Below are positions 9,968-18,700 of a DNA stretch of 33,558 bases, piece after piece. Source of the stretch: Candidatus Rokuibacteriota bacterium. Lineage in GTDB: Bacteria > Methylomirabilota > Methylomirabilia > Rokubacteriales > CSP1-6. Location of the stretch: NCBI GenBank assembly GCA_016209425.1, contig JACQWA010000043.1:1-33558 (forward strand), written 5' to 3'. The position numbers were made by a program, and so were the translations under genes. Position 1 is the stretch's first letter. Every line of letters begins with the position of its first letter. Under the pieces are notes generated by a model. It was not told the origin of the DNA. It did no database searches and saw nothing but the letters and a program-made list of their open reading frames with translations.

Positions 9968-10381
9968 CTAGCCGGGGCGCAGCTCTTTATGGATGCGATC
10001 GAGGATGCCGTTGATGAAGCGGCTGGACTCCTGGGTGCTGAACTTCTTCGCGACCTCGATCGCCTCGTTGATGGCCACCTTGGGGGGGACGTCCGCGGTC
10101 CAGAGCAGCTCGAAAATCGCGGCCCGGAGAATGTTCCGGTCCGCCACGGCCATGCGCTCCAGGTCCCAGTGCAGGGCGTACTGGGTGATCAGCTCGTCGA
10201 TCTTCTCTCGATGGAGCGTCGTCCCGCGCACCAGCGTCTCGGCGAAGGCCCGCACGTCGGCGTCCACCGGATGCCGACTCCAGAACTCCTCCGACGACGA
10301 AGCCGGATCCTCGCCGCGCCGGAGGTCGAGCTGGTACAGGAACTGAAGCGCCAGTTCCCGGGCCTTCCGCCGTTTACCCAC
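9968..10381 (-). CDS. nusB: transcription antitermination factor NusB
   Basis: Small all-helical RNA-binding protein that, with NusE (ribosomal protein S10), binds boxA in rRNA leaders to prevent premature termination. The 137 residues have the family's length. The opening KRRKARELALQFLYQLD and the second-half motifs ERMAVADRNILRAAIFELL and PPKVAINEAIEVAKKFSTQESSRFINGILDRI (its conserved segments) are typical. The start is a GTG at 10381-10379 that overlaps the end of ribH by 8 bases, so translation is probably coupled. A ribH-nusB pair is a common arrangement and closes the riboflavin block. Confidence 0.95.
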   Translation of the reverse strand: MGKRRKARELALQFLYQLDLRRGEDPASSSEEFWSRHPVDADVRAFAETLVRGTTLHREKIDELITQYALHWDLERMAVADRNILRAAIFELLWTADVPPKVAINEAIEVAKKFSTQESSRFINGILDRIHKELRPG

Positions 10382-10880
10382 GCCCGCGCCTCACCCGGGA
10401 GACCACCTCGGCCATCTCGAGAGCTGCCAGCGCGGCCTCCTCGCCCCGGTTCCCCACCTTCCCGCCCGCCCGATCCCAGGCTTGCTCCTCGGTAAAGGCC
10501 GTCAGGACGCCGAAGGCCACCGGGACCCCCGTGGCCAGGGCCACTTCTCGAATCCCCGTCGCCGCCTCCCGGGCGACGTGCTCGAAGTGCGGGGTCTCTC
10601 CGCGGATCACCACGCCGAGGCAGACGATGGCCGCGACTCTCCCGGTGCGGGCCAGCTGGAGGGCCGCCTGGGGAAGCTCGAAGGAGCCCGGCACCCAGTG
10701 CACCTCCACCTGGGAGGGATCGCACCCGTGACTGCTGAAGGCCTCAAGCGCACCGTCAAGCAGCCGCTTGGAGATCGCCTCGTGGAAGCGGGCGACGACG
10801 ACGCCAAAGCGTCGGACCCGGCGCCCGATCCGGGAGCCCGTCCGGCCGATCCCATGAGTTCTGGGTGCCCGGCCCGCCAT
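10374..10880 (-). CDS. ribH: 6,7-dimethyl-8-ribityllumazine synthase
   Basis: Condenses the pyrimidine made by the RibD branch with the butanone phosphate made by the RibB domain, the penultimate step of riboflavin synthesis. The ATG at 10880 gives 168 residues, slightly longer than usual because of a basic N-terminal tail; the domain begins at FGVVVARFHEAISKRLLDGA (25-44). The signature VIRGETPHFEHV holds the catalytic histidine H98. WVPGSFELPQAA and KVGNRGEEAALAALEMAEV are also typical. The usual LTTDT stretch reads LTAFT here. The frame is open further upstream, but that part crosses a palindromic spacer and is Arg/Pro-rich, so it was rejected. It overlaps nusB and follows ribBA after 124 bases. 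Confidence 0.94.
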   Translation of the reverse strand: MAGRAPRTHGIGRTGSRIGRRVRRFGVVVARFHEAISKRLLDGALEAFSSHGCDPSQVEVHWVPGSFELPQAALQLARTGRVAAIVCLGVVIRGETPHFEHVAREAATGIREVALATGVPVAFGVLTAFTEEQAWDRAGGKVGNRGEEAALAALEMAEVVSRVRRGRG

Positions 10881-10940
10881 CACGCTCGGAGGGAGGCTGC
10901 ACCCACGCCCTTCCGAACCTCCCCCCTGAGATTGCGCGGG

Positions 10941-10977
10941 CCGGGTACCCACCGGGTACCCACGCGGAAGCGTGGGT
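10941..10977. repeat. intergenic palindrome with tandem 11-mer, copy B
   Basis: The 11-mer CCGGGTACCCA occurs twice head to tail (10941-10951 and 10952-10962), and each holds the palindrome GGGTACCC. The second runs into a perfect 8-bp hairpin ACCCACGC / GCGTGGGT with a GGAA loop (10958-10977). On the minus strand the order is hairpin then GGGTACCCGG, the same as copy C on the plus strand. It fills the ribBA-ribH spacer. There is no T-run. Confidence 0.7.
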
Positions 10978-11004
10978 GCGGGGCGCGCTCGAAACGGCGT
11001 CGCA

Positions 11005-12246
11005 TCAGTCCGAGGGGAGCGAGGAGAAGAGGTGGCCGAGTTTCTCCCGCTTGGTCTTGAGGTAGTGAACGTTCGAGTCCGTCGCGGGAATCTCGATGGG
11101 CACCCGCTCCGCCAGGTGAAGCCCGTACCCCTCCAGCCCGACAATCTTTTTGGGGTTGTTCGTCAAGAGGCGCATGCTCCTGACCCCCAAATCCAAGAGA
11201 ATCTGAGCGCCGATCCCGTAGTCCCGGAGGTCAGCCTTGAAGCCGAGCGCGAGGTTGGCCTCGACCGTATCCTTGCCCTGATCCTGGAGCTCGTAGGCCC
11301 GCATCTTGTTCAGGAGCCCGATCCCCCGTCCCTCCTGGCGCATGTAGACAAAGACCCCGCGCCCCTCGCGCCGGATAATCGCGAGCGCCTTCTGTAGCTG
11401 GGAGCCGCAGTCGCAGCGCTTGCTGTGAAACACATCCCCGGTGAGGCACTCGGAGTGCACCCTGACCAGCACGGGAGTCCCGTCGGAAACGTCTCCGAGC
11501 ACCAGAGCCAGCGGCACGCGATTGTCCACGGTGGTCTCGTAGGCGATGGCGGTGAATTCGCCCATCTCGGTCGGGAGCCGGGTTGTGGCCACGCGGCGGA
11601 CCAGCTTTTCCTTCCGGATCCGGTACTCGATGAGGTCCTTGATCGTGAGGGCCTTGAGGTCGTGAGCGCGAGCGAGCGCCAGGAGCTGGAGGACCCGAGC
11701 CATCCCCCCGTCGTCGTCCATGACCTCGCAGATCACCCCGACGGGCGAGTACCCTGCCAGGCGCGCGAGGTCCACCGCCGCCTCGGTGTGCCCGGCTCGA
11801 CGCAGGACGCCGCCCGGCATCGCCCGGAGCGGCAGGATATGCCCGGGGCGCGTCAGGTCGTCGGGCCGGGTCGCTGGATCCACCAGCGTCTTGATCGTCA
11901 CCGCCCGGTCATAGGCCGAGGTCCCCGTCGTCACGCCGCGACGGGCATCCACCGTCACGGTGAAGGCGGTACCCATCGGGGCGGTATTGTCCGAGACCAT
12001 CATCGAGATCTGCAACGCGTCGAGCCGGTCCCCCGTCATCGGCACGCAGATCAGGCCTCGCCCGTACTTGGCCATAAAGTTCACCGCCTCGGGCGTGACC
12101 TTGTCGGCGGCCATGACCAGGTCGCCTTCGTTCTCCCGGTCCTCGTCGTCGACCACCACCAGGATCCGGCCGGCCCGGATCTCCTCAATGGCGGCCTCGA
12201 TGGAGGCAAACTCCGGGCGGCGCCTCTCCTCCGGATTGCTGGTCAT
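11005..12246 (-). CDS. ribBA: bifunctional 3,4-dihydroxy-2-butanone-4-phosphate synthase / GTP cyclohydrolase II
   Basis: Supplies both branches of riboflavin synthesis. The N-terminal RibB domain (about 1-210) forms the butanone phosphate from ribulose 5-phosphate; it keeps the acidic loop [10 protein letters not shown] (33-42), [22 protein letters not shown] and GHTEAAVDL. The C-terminal RibA domain (about 215-413) opens the imidazole ring of GTP; it has the zinc cysteines C267, C278 and C280 in [17 protein letters not shown] and the motif [12 protein letters not shown]. Both halves look intact, unlike fusions in which one half has decayed. The ATG at 12246 follows a good GAGGTGA Shine-Dalgarno. 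It begins 16 bases after ribE ends. Confidence 0.97.
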   Translation of the reverse strand: MTSNPEERRRPEFASIEAAIEEIRAGRILVVVDDEDRENEGDLVMAADKVTPEAVNFMAKYGRGLICVPMTGDRLDALQISMMVSDNTAPMGTAFTVTVDARRGVTTGTSAYDRAVTIKTLVDPATRPDDLTRPGHILPLRAMPGGVLRRAGHTEAAVDLARLAGYSPVGVICEVMDDDGGMARVLQLLALARAHDLKALTIKDLIEYRIRKEKLVRRVATTRLPTEMGEFTAIAYETTVDNRVPLALVLGDVSDGTPVLVRVHSECLTGDVFHSKRCDCGSQLQKALAIIRREGRGVFVYMRQEGRGIGLLNKMRAYELQDQGKDTVEANLALGFKADLRDYGIGAQILLDLGVRSMRLLTNNPKKIVGLEGYGLHLAERVPIEIPATDSNVHYLKTKREKLGHLFSSLPSD

Positions 12247-12262
12247 GCGTCACCTCGTGGGT

Positions 12263-12925
12263 TCATGTGCTCCGGCCGCGAAGGAGGTCCTGACGGGCCA
12301 GGAGCGCCTCGAAGAGGGGAGCGTCGCCCGTCTCCCCCAACTGGAGGAAGCGAAACAGGTACTTGCCAATCACGTCCATCTCCAGGTTGACCCTGTCCCC
12401 GGCGGCGCGCTTCCCCAGCGTCGTCACGGCGAGCGTGTGAGGGATCACCATGACGTCGAAGGCGCCCGCGTCCAGGGCCGCCACGGTAAGGCTCACCCCG
12501 TCCACCGCCACCGAGCCCTTGGGGATCAGGTAGCGTTCCAGCCCGGAGTCCAGGACCGCGATCCGCATCGTGACAGTATCGCGCCCAGGCACCACCTGCG
12601 CCACCCTCCCGATCCCATCCACGTGGCCCAGCACCAGGTGACCGCCCAGGGGGGCGCCCAGTCGAGCGGGGCGCTCCAAGTTCACCTGAGCGCCGGGTGC
12701 CAGATCCTCCAAGGCCGTGGCCCGCAGGGTCTCGGGGCCCACGTCGAAGGTGAGGAGATTGTCGGCTCGCTCGACGACGGTCAGGCAGACCCCGTTGGCA
12801 GCCAGGCTCGACCCGACCTCGCTCGCCTCAAGCGCGCGTCCGGCCTTGACCGTGAGACGCCACGCCCCCTGACGGGGGACAAGCCGAATGACCTCACCCA
12901 TCTCCTCAACGATGCCCGTAAACAT
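12263..12925 (-). CDS. ribE: riboflavin synthase alpha chain
   Basis: Joins two lumazine molecules to give riboflavin, the last step of the pathway. The 220 residues form two lumazine-binding repeats: the first opens with MFTGIVEEMGEV and holds GSSLAANGVCLTV; the second opens with GGHLVLGHVDGIG and holds GSVAVDGVSLTV. The ATG at 12925 gives the exact conserved N-terminus MFTGIVEE and follows a GGGGA/AAGG stretch; longer in-frame reads were rejected for this reason. The first 20 bases overlap the end of ribD, implying coupled translation. Confidence 0.96.
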   Translation of the reverse strand: MFTGIVEEMGEVIRLVPRQGAWRLTVKAGRALEASEVGSSLAANGVCLTVVERADNLLTFDVGPETLRATALEDLAPGAQVNLERPARLGAPLGGHLVLGHVDGIGRVAQVVPGRDTVTMRIAVLDSGLERYLIPKGSVAVDGVSLTVAALDAGAFDVMVIPHTLAVTTLGKRAAGDRVNLEMDVIGKYLFRFLQLGETGDAPLFEALLARQDLLRGRST

Positions 12926-14039
12926 CCTTGTTTCCCCGAGCAATATCCCCCTCAATGAGCAAGTCCTCACCGACCGGCCTGACCGTCATCCCGTTCAGCC
13001 GGAACGCTTCCTTCAGGCCTCGGCCGGGACCCGCCACCGGGGTGGGGGCCCGGTAGCCGCCCAGAAGCATCGGCGCGACGAACACCACCACCCGATCCAC
13101 GAGTCCCGCCTCCAGGAACCCCGCGTTCAGCTGGCCGCCCCCTTCGAGGAGCAGCGCTGTGACCTCTCGCTGGGCCAGGTCCGCCACCAGCGCATTCAGG
13201 TCCACTCGTCCGTCCCGGGACGGCAGGCGAAGCACCTGAGCCCCCCGCTCCTCAAGGACCTTCACCCGTTCGATCGGTGCTGCGCCGGTGACGGCGATCA
13301 GCGTCCTCCCCGGGTGGCCGGCGGTCATGACCCGGGCCGTGAGCGCGATTCGCCCCCGGCTATCCACCACCACGCGATACGGCTCACGCGGCCAGGGTGG
13401 ATCGAGCCTCACGGTCAGCTCGGGATCATCGGCAAGGACCGTGGAGATCCCCACCGCCACGGCGTCGGCTTCGCTCCGGAGCCGATGGGCTTCCCGCCGC
13501 GCGGCCTCTCCCGTGATCCAGCGGGAGACACGATCCCAGCCGGCGATCTTGCCGTCGAGGCTCATGGCGACTTTGAGCGTGACGAAGGGGCGCCGCTCGG
13601 TCACCCACGTGAAGAACGGCCGATTCAGTCTGCGGGCGTCTTCCTCCAGACAGCCCACTGACACGGGGATGCCCGCCTCCCTCAGGGCCGCCACACCCGC
13701 CCCCGAAACCCTTGCGTTGGGGTCCAGGACCGCCACCACGACGCGGCGGATCCCCGCCTCGACAATGGCCGGTGCGCACGGGGGGGTCCGCCCGTGATGG
13801 ACACACGGCTCGAGGGTCACGTACAGCGTGGCTCCCTGGGTCGCCGCACCGGCAGCGGCAAGGGCCTCGCGTTCCGCATGGGGAGCCCCCGCTCGCGTGT
13901 GATAGCCCTCGCCCACCACGACGCCATCGCCGACGACCAGCGCCCCCACGAGGGGGTTCGGGGAGGTCAGTCCGCGCGCCCGCTCCGCCAGAGAGAGCGC
14001 CCGTCTCATCAAGTCCGCATCGGTGGGAAGATCGGACAT
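12906..14039 (-). CDS. ribD: bifunctional diaminohydroxyphosphoribosylaminopyrimidine deaminase / reductase
   Basis: Catalyses the second and third steps on the GTP branch of riboflavin synthesis. The N-terminal deaminase (about 5-145) has the zinc site H54-A-E56 (GAPHAEREAL) and PCVHHGRTPPC (C79, C88). The C-terminal reductase (about 150-377) starts RPFVTLKVAMSLDGKIAG and includes GISTVLADDPELTVR and ALLLEGGGQLNAGF. The 377-residue length is normal. The ATG at 14039 is preferred although no strong Shine-Dalgarno precedes it; an in-frame GTG three codons upstream is an alternative. It begins 13 bases after ftsY ends, leaving no room for an FMN riboswitch. Confidence 0.96.
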   Translation of the reverse strand: MSDLPTDADLMRRALSLAERARGLTSPNPLVGALVVGDGVVVGEGYHTRAGAPHAEREALAAAGAATQGATLYVTLEPCVHHGRTPPCAPAIVEAGIRRVVVAVLDPNARVSGAGVAALREAGIPVSVGCLEEDARRLNRPFFTWVTERRPFVTLKVAMSLDGKIAGWDRVSRWITGEAARREAHRLRSEADAVAVGISTVLADDPELTVRLDPPWPREPYRVVVDSRGRIALTARVMTAGHPGRTLIAVTGAAPIERVKVLEERGAQVLRLPSRDGRVDLNALVADLAQREVTALLLEGGGQLNAGFLEAGLVDRVVVFVAPMLLGGYRAPTPVAGPGRGLKEAFRLNGMTVRPVGEDLLIEGDIARGNKDVYGHR

Positions 14040-14052
14040 GGGGGGCACGGCG

Positions 14053-14976
14053 CTATTCGGGAAGCAGCCCCGAGACGAACGCCTTGGGGTCAAAGGGCTG
14101 GAGATCCTCGACGCGCTCGCCGGTGCCGACCAGCTTGATCGGCAGACCCAGCTCGCGGTGGATCCGAACCACGATCCCCCCCTTGGCAGTGCCGTCCAGC
14201 TTGGTCAGGACGAGCCCCGTAAGTCCGACGCCGGCGTGAAAGGTTCGCGCCTGAGCCAGCCCGTTCTGCCCGGTCGTCGCGTCCAGCACCATGAGGGATT
14301 CGTGCGGAGCGCCGGGAAGCTGGCGACCCACCACCCGCTTGACTTTGGCGAGCTCCTCCATCAGGTTCGACTTGGTGTGGAGCCGGCCCGCCGTGTCCAC
14401 GATCAGCACATCGACCCCCCGGGCCGTCGCTGCCTTGACGGCGTCGAAGGCCACCGCCGACGGATCCGATCCGGGCGTTTGGCGAATGACGTCCACGCCG
14501 GCCCGGCGCCCCCATTCCTCGAGCTGTTCGATGGCCGCGGCACGGAAGGTATCGGCGGCGGCCAGCACGACCGACTTCCCCGAACTCTTGAGGGCCGCGG
14601 CGAGTTTGCCGCAGGTCGTGGTCTTGCCGCTGCCGTTGACCCCCAGAACCAGGACCACGGTCGGGCGTGCATCAACTGTCAGGGGACAAACCGCGCCGGC
14701 CAGCGCCTCTTCCAGGAACCTCCTGAGCGCGGCGCGAACGTCTTCCGGAGTGGCGACACGGCCGTGCCGAGCGTCCTCCCGAATGAGGTCGATGAACTCC
14801 CGGGCCGTGAGAGATCCCACGTCGGCCGAGAGCAGCAGCTCTTCCAGCTCCTCGAGGAGCGCCTCGTCCAGGGGGCGGCCGCCGCCGAGGAGCGCGTTGA
14901 GTCCATCGTTGAGCACGTTCCGGGAGCGCTCGAGGCTTTGCCTCAGGCGATCCGCGAGGGAGGTGAGCAGTTTCAC
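14053..14976 (-). CDS. ftsY: signal recognition particle receptor FtsY
   Basis: Membrane-associated GTPase that receives ribosome-SRP complexes and passes them to the Sec translocon. The 307-residue product is essentially the NG domain, without the long acidic N-terminal domain of E. coli FtsY. The N domain is helical (1-100). The G domain has the P-loop GVNGSGKTTT (112-121), ADTFRAAAIEQL, DTAGR (194-198) and TKLDGTAKGG (258-267). The start is a GTG at 14976 whose GTGA overlaps the TGA of the upstream rodZ-like gene, a hallmark of coupled translation. The open frame extends further but only over rodZ, in Arg-rich nonsense. Confidence 0.95.
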   Translation of the reverse strand: MKLLTSLADRLRQSLERSRNVLNDGLNALLGGGRPLDEALLEELEELLLSADVGSLTAREFIDLIREDARHGRVATPEDVRAALRRFLEEALAGAVCPLTVDARPTVVLVLGVNGSGKTTTCGKLAAALKSSGKSVVLAAADTFRAAAIEQLEEWGRRAGVDVIRQTPGSDPSAVAFDAVKAATARGVDVLIVDTAGRLHTKSNLMEELAKVKRVVGRQLPGAPHESLMVLDATTGQNGLAQARTFHAGVGLTGLVLTKLDGTAKGGIVVRIHRELGLPIKLVGTGERVEDLQPFDPKAFVSGLLPE

Positions 14977-15707
14977 GGCCGCGAAGTCTTGGTCTCGGGT
15001 GGGATGACCAGGTTTTGAATCACCACGCCCTTGGCGCCAAGCGGAGGCATCGGCTGGCCGTTGAGCTCGAGGCTGATGCCGCCCGCGTTGCCGACGGTGA
15101 GGATGAAGCGCGTATCGGAAACCCACTCCCGCGTGGCACCGGCGGGAAGCAGCTCCTGCTCGACGCTGCCGTCGTCCATCTGCACGCGTACCCACGTGGG
15201 CTCCGTGGTGCGCGCAACCAGCCGCGACCGTGACGGCTCCTCTTGTCCCACCGCTGGCGCCGCGGGGGCGGAGGACACGGTGGAAACCGGTTTCGGCGCC
15301 GAGGCCGTCGCGCTGGGCGCCACGACGGGTCGGGCCAATTGGCCCTGGAGCCCGAGGTTCAGGAAGAAGAGTCCAAGGCCGAGCGCGATGAGGAGGATCA
15401 GGCTCACCAGCACCGGCCCGTGCCCGCGAGCCCTGGGCCGGAGGATGGGCGCGAGCGGCGGCTCCGTCGCCGTCGTCCCCAGCAACAGGCGATAGCGGGA
15501 GAGCGCCTCATCGGCAGGCTCTCCCAGAGCCAGGCAGTACGCCCGGATGAATCCCTTGGTGAAGACCGGAGCGGGAAGTTGCTTGAAGGCATCCGATTCC
15601 AGCGCCTGGAGGTAGCCCTGGCTCACACGCGTGGTGCGGGCCACCTCCTCAAGGGAGACGCCCCGGGCGATTCGGAGTTCGCGCAGGTAGGAGCCGACGG
15701 ACTGCAT
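14973..15707 (-). CDS. RodZ-like cytoskeletal membrane protein (HTH + TM + DUF4115)
   Basis: Probable inner-membrane protein of the RodZ/YfgA type, which links MreB filaments to the cell-wall machinery. Residues 1-75 form a helix-turn-helix domain (SYLRELRIARGVSLEEVA, then VSQGYLQALE and FTKGFIRAYCLALG). A Pro/Arg-rich linker is followed by one membrane helix (about 97-117), a Pro/Ala/Ser-rich periplasmic stretch, and a C-terminal beta domain (about 160-235: PTWVRVQMDDG, LTVGNAGGISLELNGQPMPPLG). The ATG at 15707 has no Shine-Dalgarno and lies only about 11 bases from the predicted transcription start. Its stop overlaps ftsY. A membrane-bound regulator is the alternative. Confidence 0.85.
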   Translation of the reverse strand: MQSVGSYLRELRIARGVSLEEVARTTRVSQGYLQALESDAFKQLPAPVFTKGFIRAYCLALGEPADEALSRYRLLLGTTATEPPLAPILRPRARGHGPVLVSLILLIALGLGLFFLNLGLQGQLARPVVAPSATASAPKPVSTVSSAPAAPAVGQEEPSRSRLVARTTEPTWVRVQMDDGSVEQELLPAGATREWVSDTRFILTVGNAGGISLELNGQPMPPLGAKGVVIQNLVIPPETKTSRP

Positions 15708-15724
15708 GGGAACAACCCAGTAGG

Positions 15725-15754
15725 AGTGTAAGCCAGGCGTGGGAGAAAAGTCAA
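15725..15754 (-). promoter_or_regulatory. sigma70-type promoter for rodZ-ftsY-rib-nusB
   Basis: On the minus strand TTGACT (15754-15749) is followed after 18 bases by TACACT (15730-15725). The -35 matches 5 of 6 and the -10 4 of 6 consensus positions. It lies in the 66-base gap between the smc stop and the rodZ start. Predicted initiation near 15718 leaves a leader of about 11 bases. Confidence 0.7.
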
Positions 15755-15773
15755 CGCGCGAAAGGAGTTAGGT

Positions 15774-18700
15774 TCAGTCGGCGAGCCGGACGGAGACGAG
15801 ACGGGAGAGGCCAGGTTCCTCCATCGTGACGCCATAGAGGACGTCGGCGGCTTCCATCGTCTTCCGGTTGTGCGTAATGACGATGAACTGAGTCTGCCGG
15901 CAGAGTTCACGCAGTACGCGGAGAAATCGATGGATGTTCGCGTCATCCAGGGGTGCATCCACCTCATCAAGGACGCAGAACGGGCTGGGTCTGAAGTAGA
16001 AGATCGCGAACAGGAGCGCGAGCCCGGTCAGCGCCTTTTCCCCACCGGACAGGAGCGTCACCGACTGAAGACGCTTGCCACGGGGTTGAGCCATCAGTTC
16101 GATTCCGGCCTCCAGGGCATCCTCGCCCTCCTCGGCCTCCACCGGCCGCAATTCGGCACGCCCGCCTTCGAAAAGACGGGTGAAGAGTTGGCTGAAGTGG
16201 CCGTTGATCGCCTCGAAGGCCTCCCGGAACCGCTCCTGGGCCGTGCGGGTCATCCCCCGGATCGCCTTCTCGAGATCCTTGATCGAAAGGACGAGATCGT
16301 CGTGCTGGGTCCGGAGGAACTGGAGGCGCTCTTCGAGTTCCCGGTATTCCTCGTCCGCCACGAGGTTGACCAGCCCCATCGCCGCCAGCTTCGCCTCCAG
16401 CTCCGCCAGCCGCGACCGGATCGCTCCCAGATCAGCGGAGGGGTCATGGTGACGGCAGAGCGCGTCGGGTTCCACGCCGAAGCGACGGCGCCCTTCCTGC
16501 TCCAGCTCCTCTCGCCTCACCCGACCCTCGGTGGCGTTGAGCTCCAGCCCGTGCAGCTCCTCGCGGATCTGCTCCAGCGCCCGCTCGCTCTGGGCGGCCG
16601 CGGCTTCGATTTCCTGGAGCCGGGAAAGGAGTTCCGCGTGCCCACACGCGATCCGGCGCTCCTCCGCCTCCAAGCGATCTCGTTCCACCGCCACCTGCCG
16701 GGCCCGCTCATCCGCCTGTTCCCGCTCCCGGACGAGCTCGGTCCTCCGCTGCGCCAGCTGGCTCCGCCGCTCTTCGGCCTGGACGCGCCGCCGAGCCAGA
16801 TCGAGGTCGAGATCATCGAAGTGGGTGAGTTCCCGGCGGATGGCCTCCACCCGCTCTCCGAGGGCGGCCCATTCGACACGGCAGGCAGTCAGATCCCCGG
16901 CGAGGACGGCCTCCCGCTCCTGAGAGGCTTCCACGGCGAGGCGGAGCTCGATCATGGCCCGCTCCAGCCCCTCCTCAGCTTCCGTCGCGGCTTGGAGCTG
17001 CCGTTCCAGGGGTTCCCGTTCCACGGCCGCCGCCTCGGCCTCCTGGACGAGCTGGCGCTCCTCGACCGCCAGCGTCTCCAGATGACGGGAGAGTCGCTCC
17101 GTCTCCCGGACGACCTGTTCCAGGTCCTTCTGCGCCGCGAGTCGCCGCTCCGCCTGAGTCTGGATCGACTGCTTGAGCCCGGACTGCTCGACTTTGAGCG
17201 CCGCGATCTCGGCCTCCAGCCTCTCCACCTTCGACTGGGCCTCCGCCACCTCCTGGGCCAGACGGACAGACTCGCCCGCCAGTTCCCGCATCGCGCGCTT
17301 GCGCCCGAGCAGGGAGTGCTCGGCCTCTCCTCGGCTCGAGCGTCCCCCCGTGAGCCGGCCGGCGGGAGAGAGAACTTCCCCGGAACGGGTGACGTAGGTG
17401 GGAGTGGTCCCATTCCGCCGCCAGAGAGCCTCGGCCTGGTCGAGATGGGCGACCACCGCCACGCGACCGAGGAGATAGTGGAGCAGCGCGAGGTGGCGCG
17501 AGCCGACGAGGCTGGCGGCCCAGCGGAGACCCTCCTCCTCACGCGGAAGCCCGTTTGTCGTCGGGAGGGTTTCCAGCGGAAGGAAGGTCGCCGACCCCGC
17601 GCCGGTGCCCTGCAGGTACCCGATGCCGGCCTTCGCGTCGGCAAAGCGCTCCACCACCACCCACTGGAGGCGATCGCCGAGCACTGCCTCGACCGCCGCC
17701 TCGAGTCCGGGCGGCACCTCCAGGAGATCCGCCACCGTTCCCAGGACACCCGGGATCGCCGACGCCTCCCCATTCTTGAAGATCGCGCGGACTCCGGCGC
17801 CGTATCCTTCCCGCTCCCGCTCCAATCGCTCCAGGGCCTCGAGCCTGGACTGCTGCGCAGCCTGGGTGAGACGGAGCTCGGCCAGTTCGGCCTGGGCCCG
17901 GTGCCGTCCGGCTTCGCGCGCGGCCAGTTCCCGCTCCACACTCAAGAGCCGAGACTCCAGCCGGGAGAGCTCCTCCAGCACCTGCCTCCGGGAGGCCTCC
18001 AGCCTTCCGCGCGCTCCGGCCAGGCTCTCAGCCTCGCCGCGGGCGGCGACGACCTCCTGAGCGAGCCGCTCCCGGCGCCGCAAGAGCTGATGTTCCCGCT
18101 CCCGAAGCTCGCCGATGGACCGGGTGAGCTCCGCCCGCTTTCCCGCAGCCCGCAGCGAATCAACCCGGAGGGCTTCGAGCCGTTCGCGGCTCGCCACCAG
18201 CGCGCCCCGAAGCCCCCCGAGCTCAGCTTCCAGGGCCTCCACCTCTCCGCCCCGTCGGCGCTGGGAGGCCACCAATTCCTCGTGCTGTCGCTCCCTGTCG
18301 GCACGGTCGGCTCGGAGGCTGGTCAGCCGTTCCTCCACGAGCCGGCTCTCTTCCTGGACCCGCACGTCCTCCTCGGACAGCTCTCGGATCTGGAGCCCTA
18401 TCTGCTCGCGCCGCTCCAGCAGCCGCTCGACCTCGCCCTGGATCTTCTGGACGGACTGGCGGAGATCCGAGAGGTGATGCTCGCTCTCCTGGATCAGGGC
18501 ACGCTGGGCAGCTTCCTGGGCCGCGAGGCCGGACACCCGCACCCGGATGGCCTCTTCCTCCTGGCGAAGCTCGTCCATGCGCTGTCGGCACTCGGTCTCC
18601 TCTCGGGCCAGGGCGATCCGGTCCGCAGCGAGAAGCGCCAGGGACAGCCCGTGCTGCTCCGCCTGGAGCGTCTTGTACTGTTGAGCCTTCCGCGCCTGCC

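Noticed and set aside
10881-11144. N-terminal extension of ribH in frame
   Set aside because: It overlaps the end of ribBA and the palindrome spacer and is Arg/Pro/Thr-rich with no similarity to lumazine synthase.
13950-14060. FMN riboswitch upstream of ribD
   Set aside because: Only 13 bases separate ftsY and ribD and no conserved RFN blocks are visible nearby.
14977-15195. Longer FtsY with an N-terminal domain
   Set aside because: The extension is rodZ read in another frame, Arg-rich rather than acidic. The GTGA overlap gives a convincing start at 14976.
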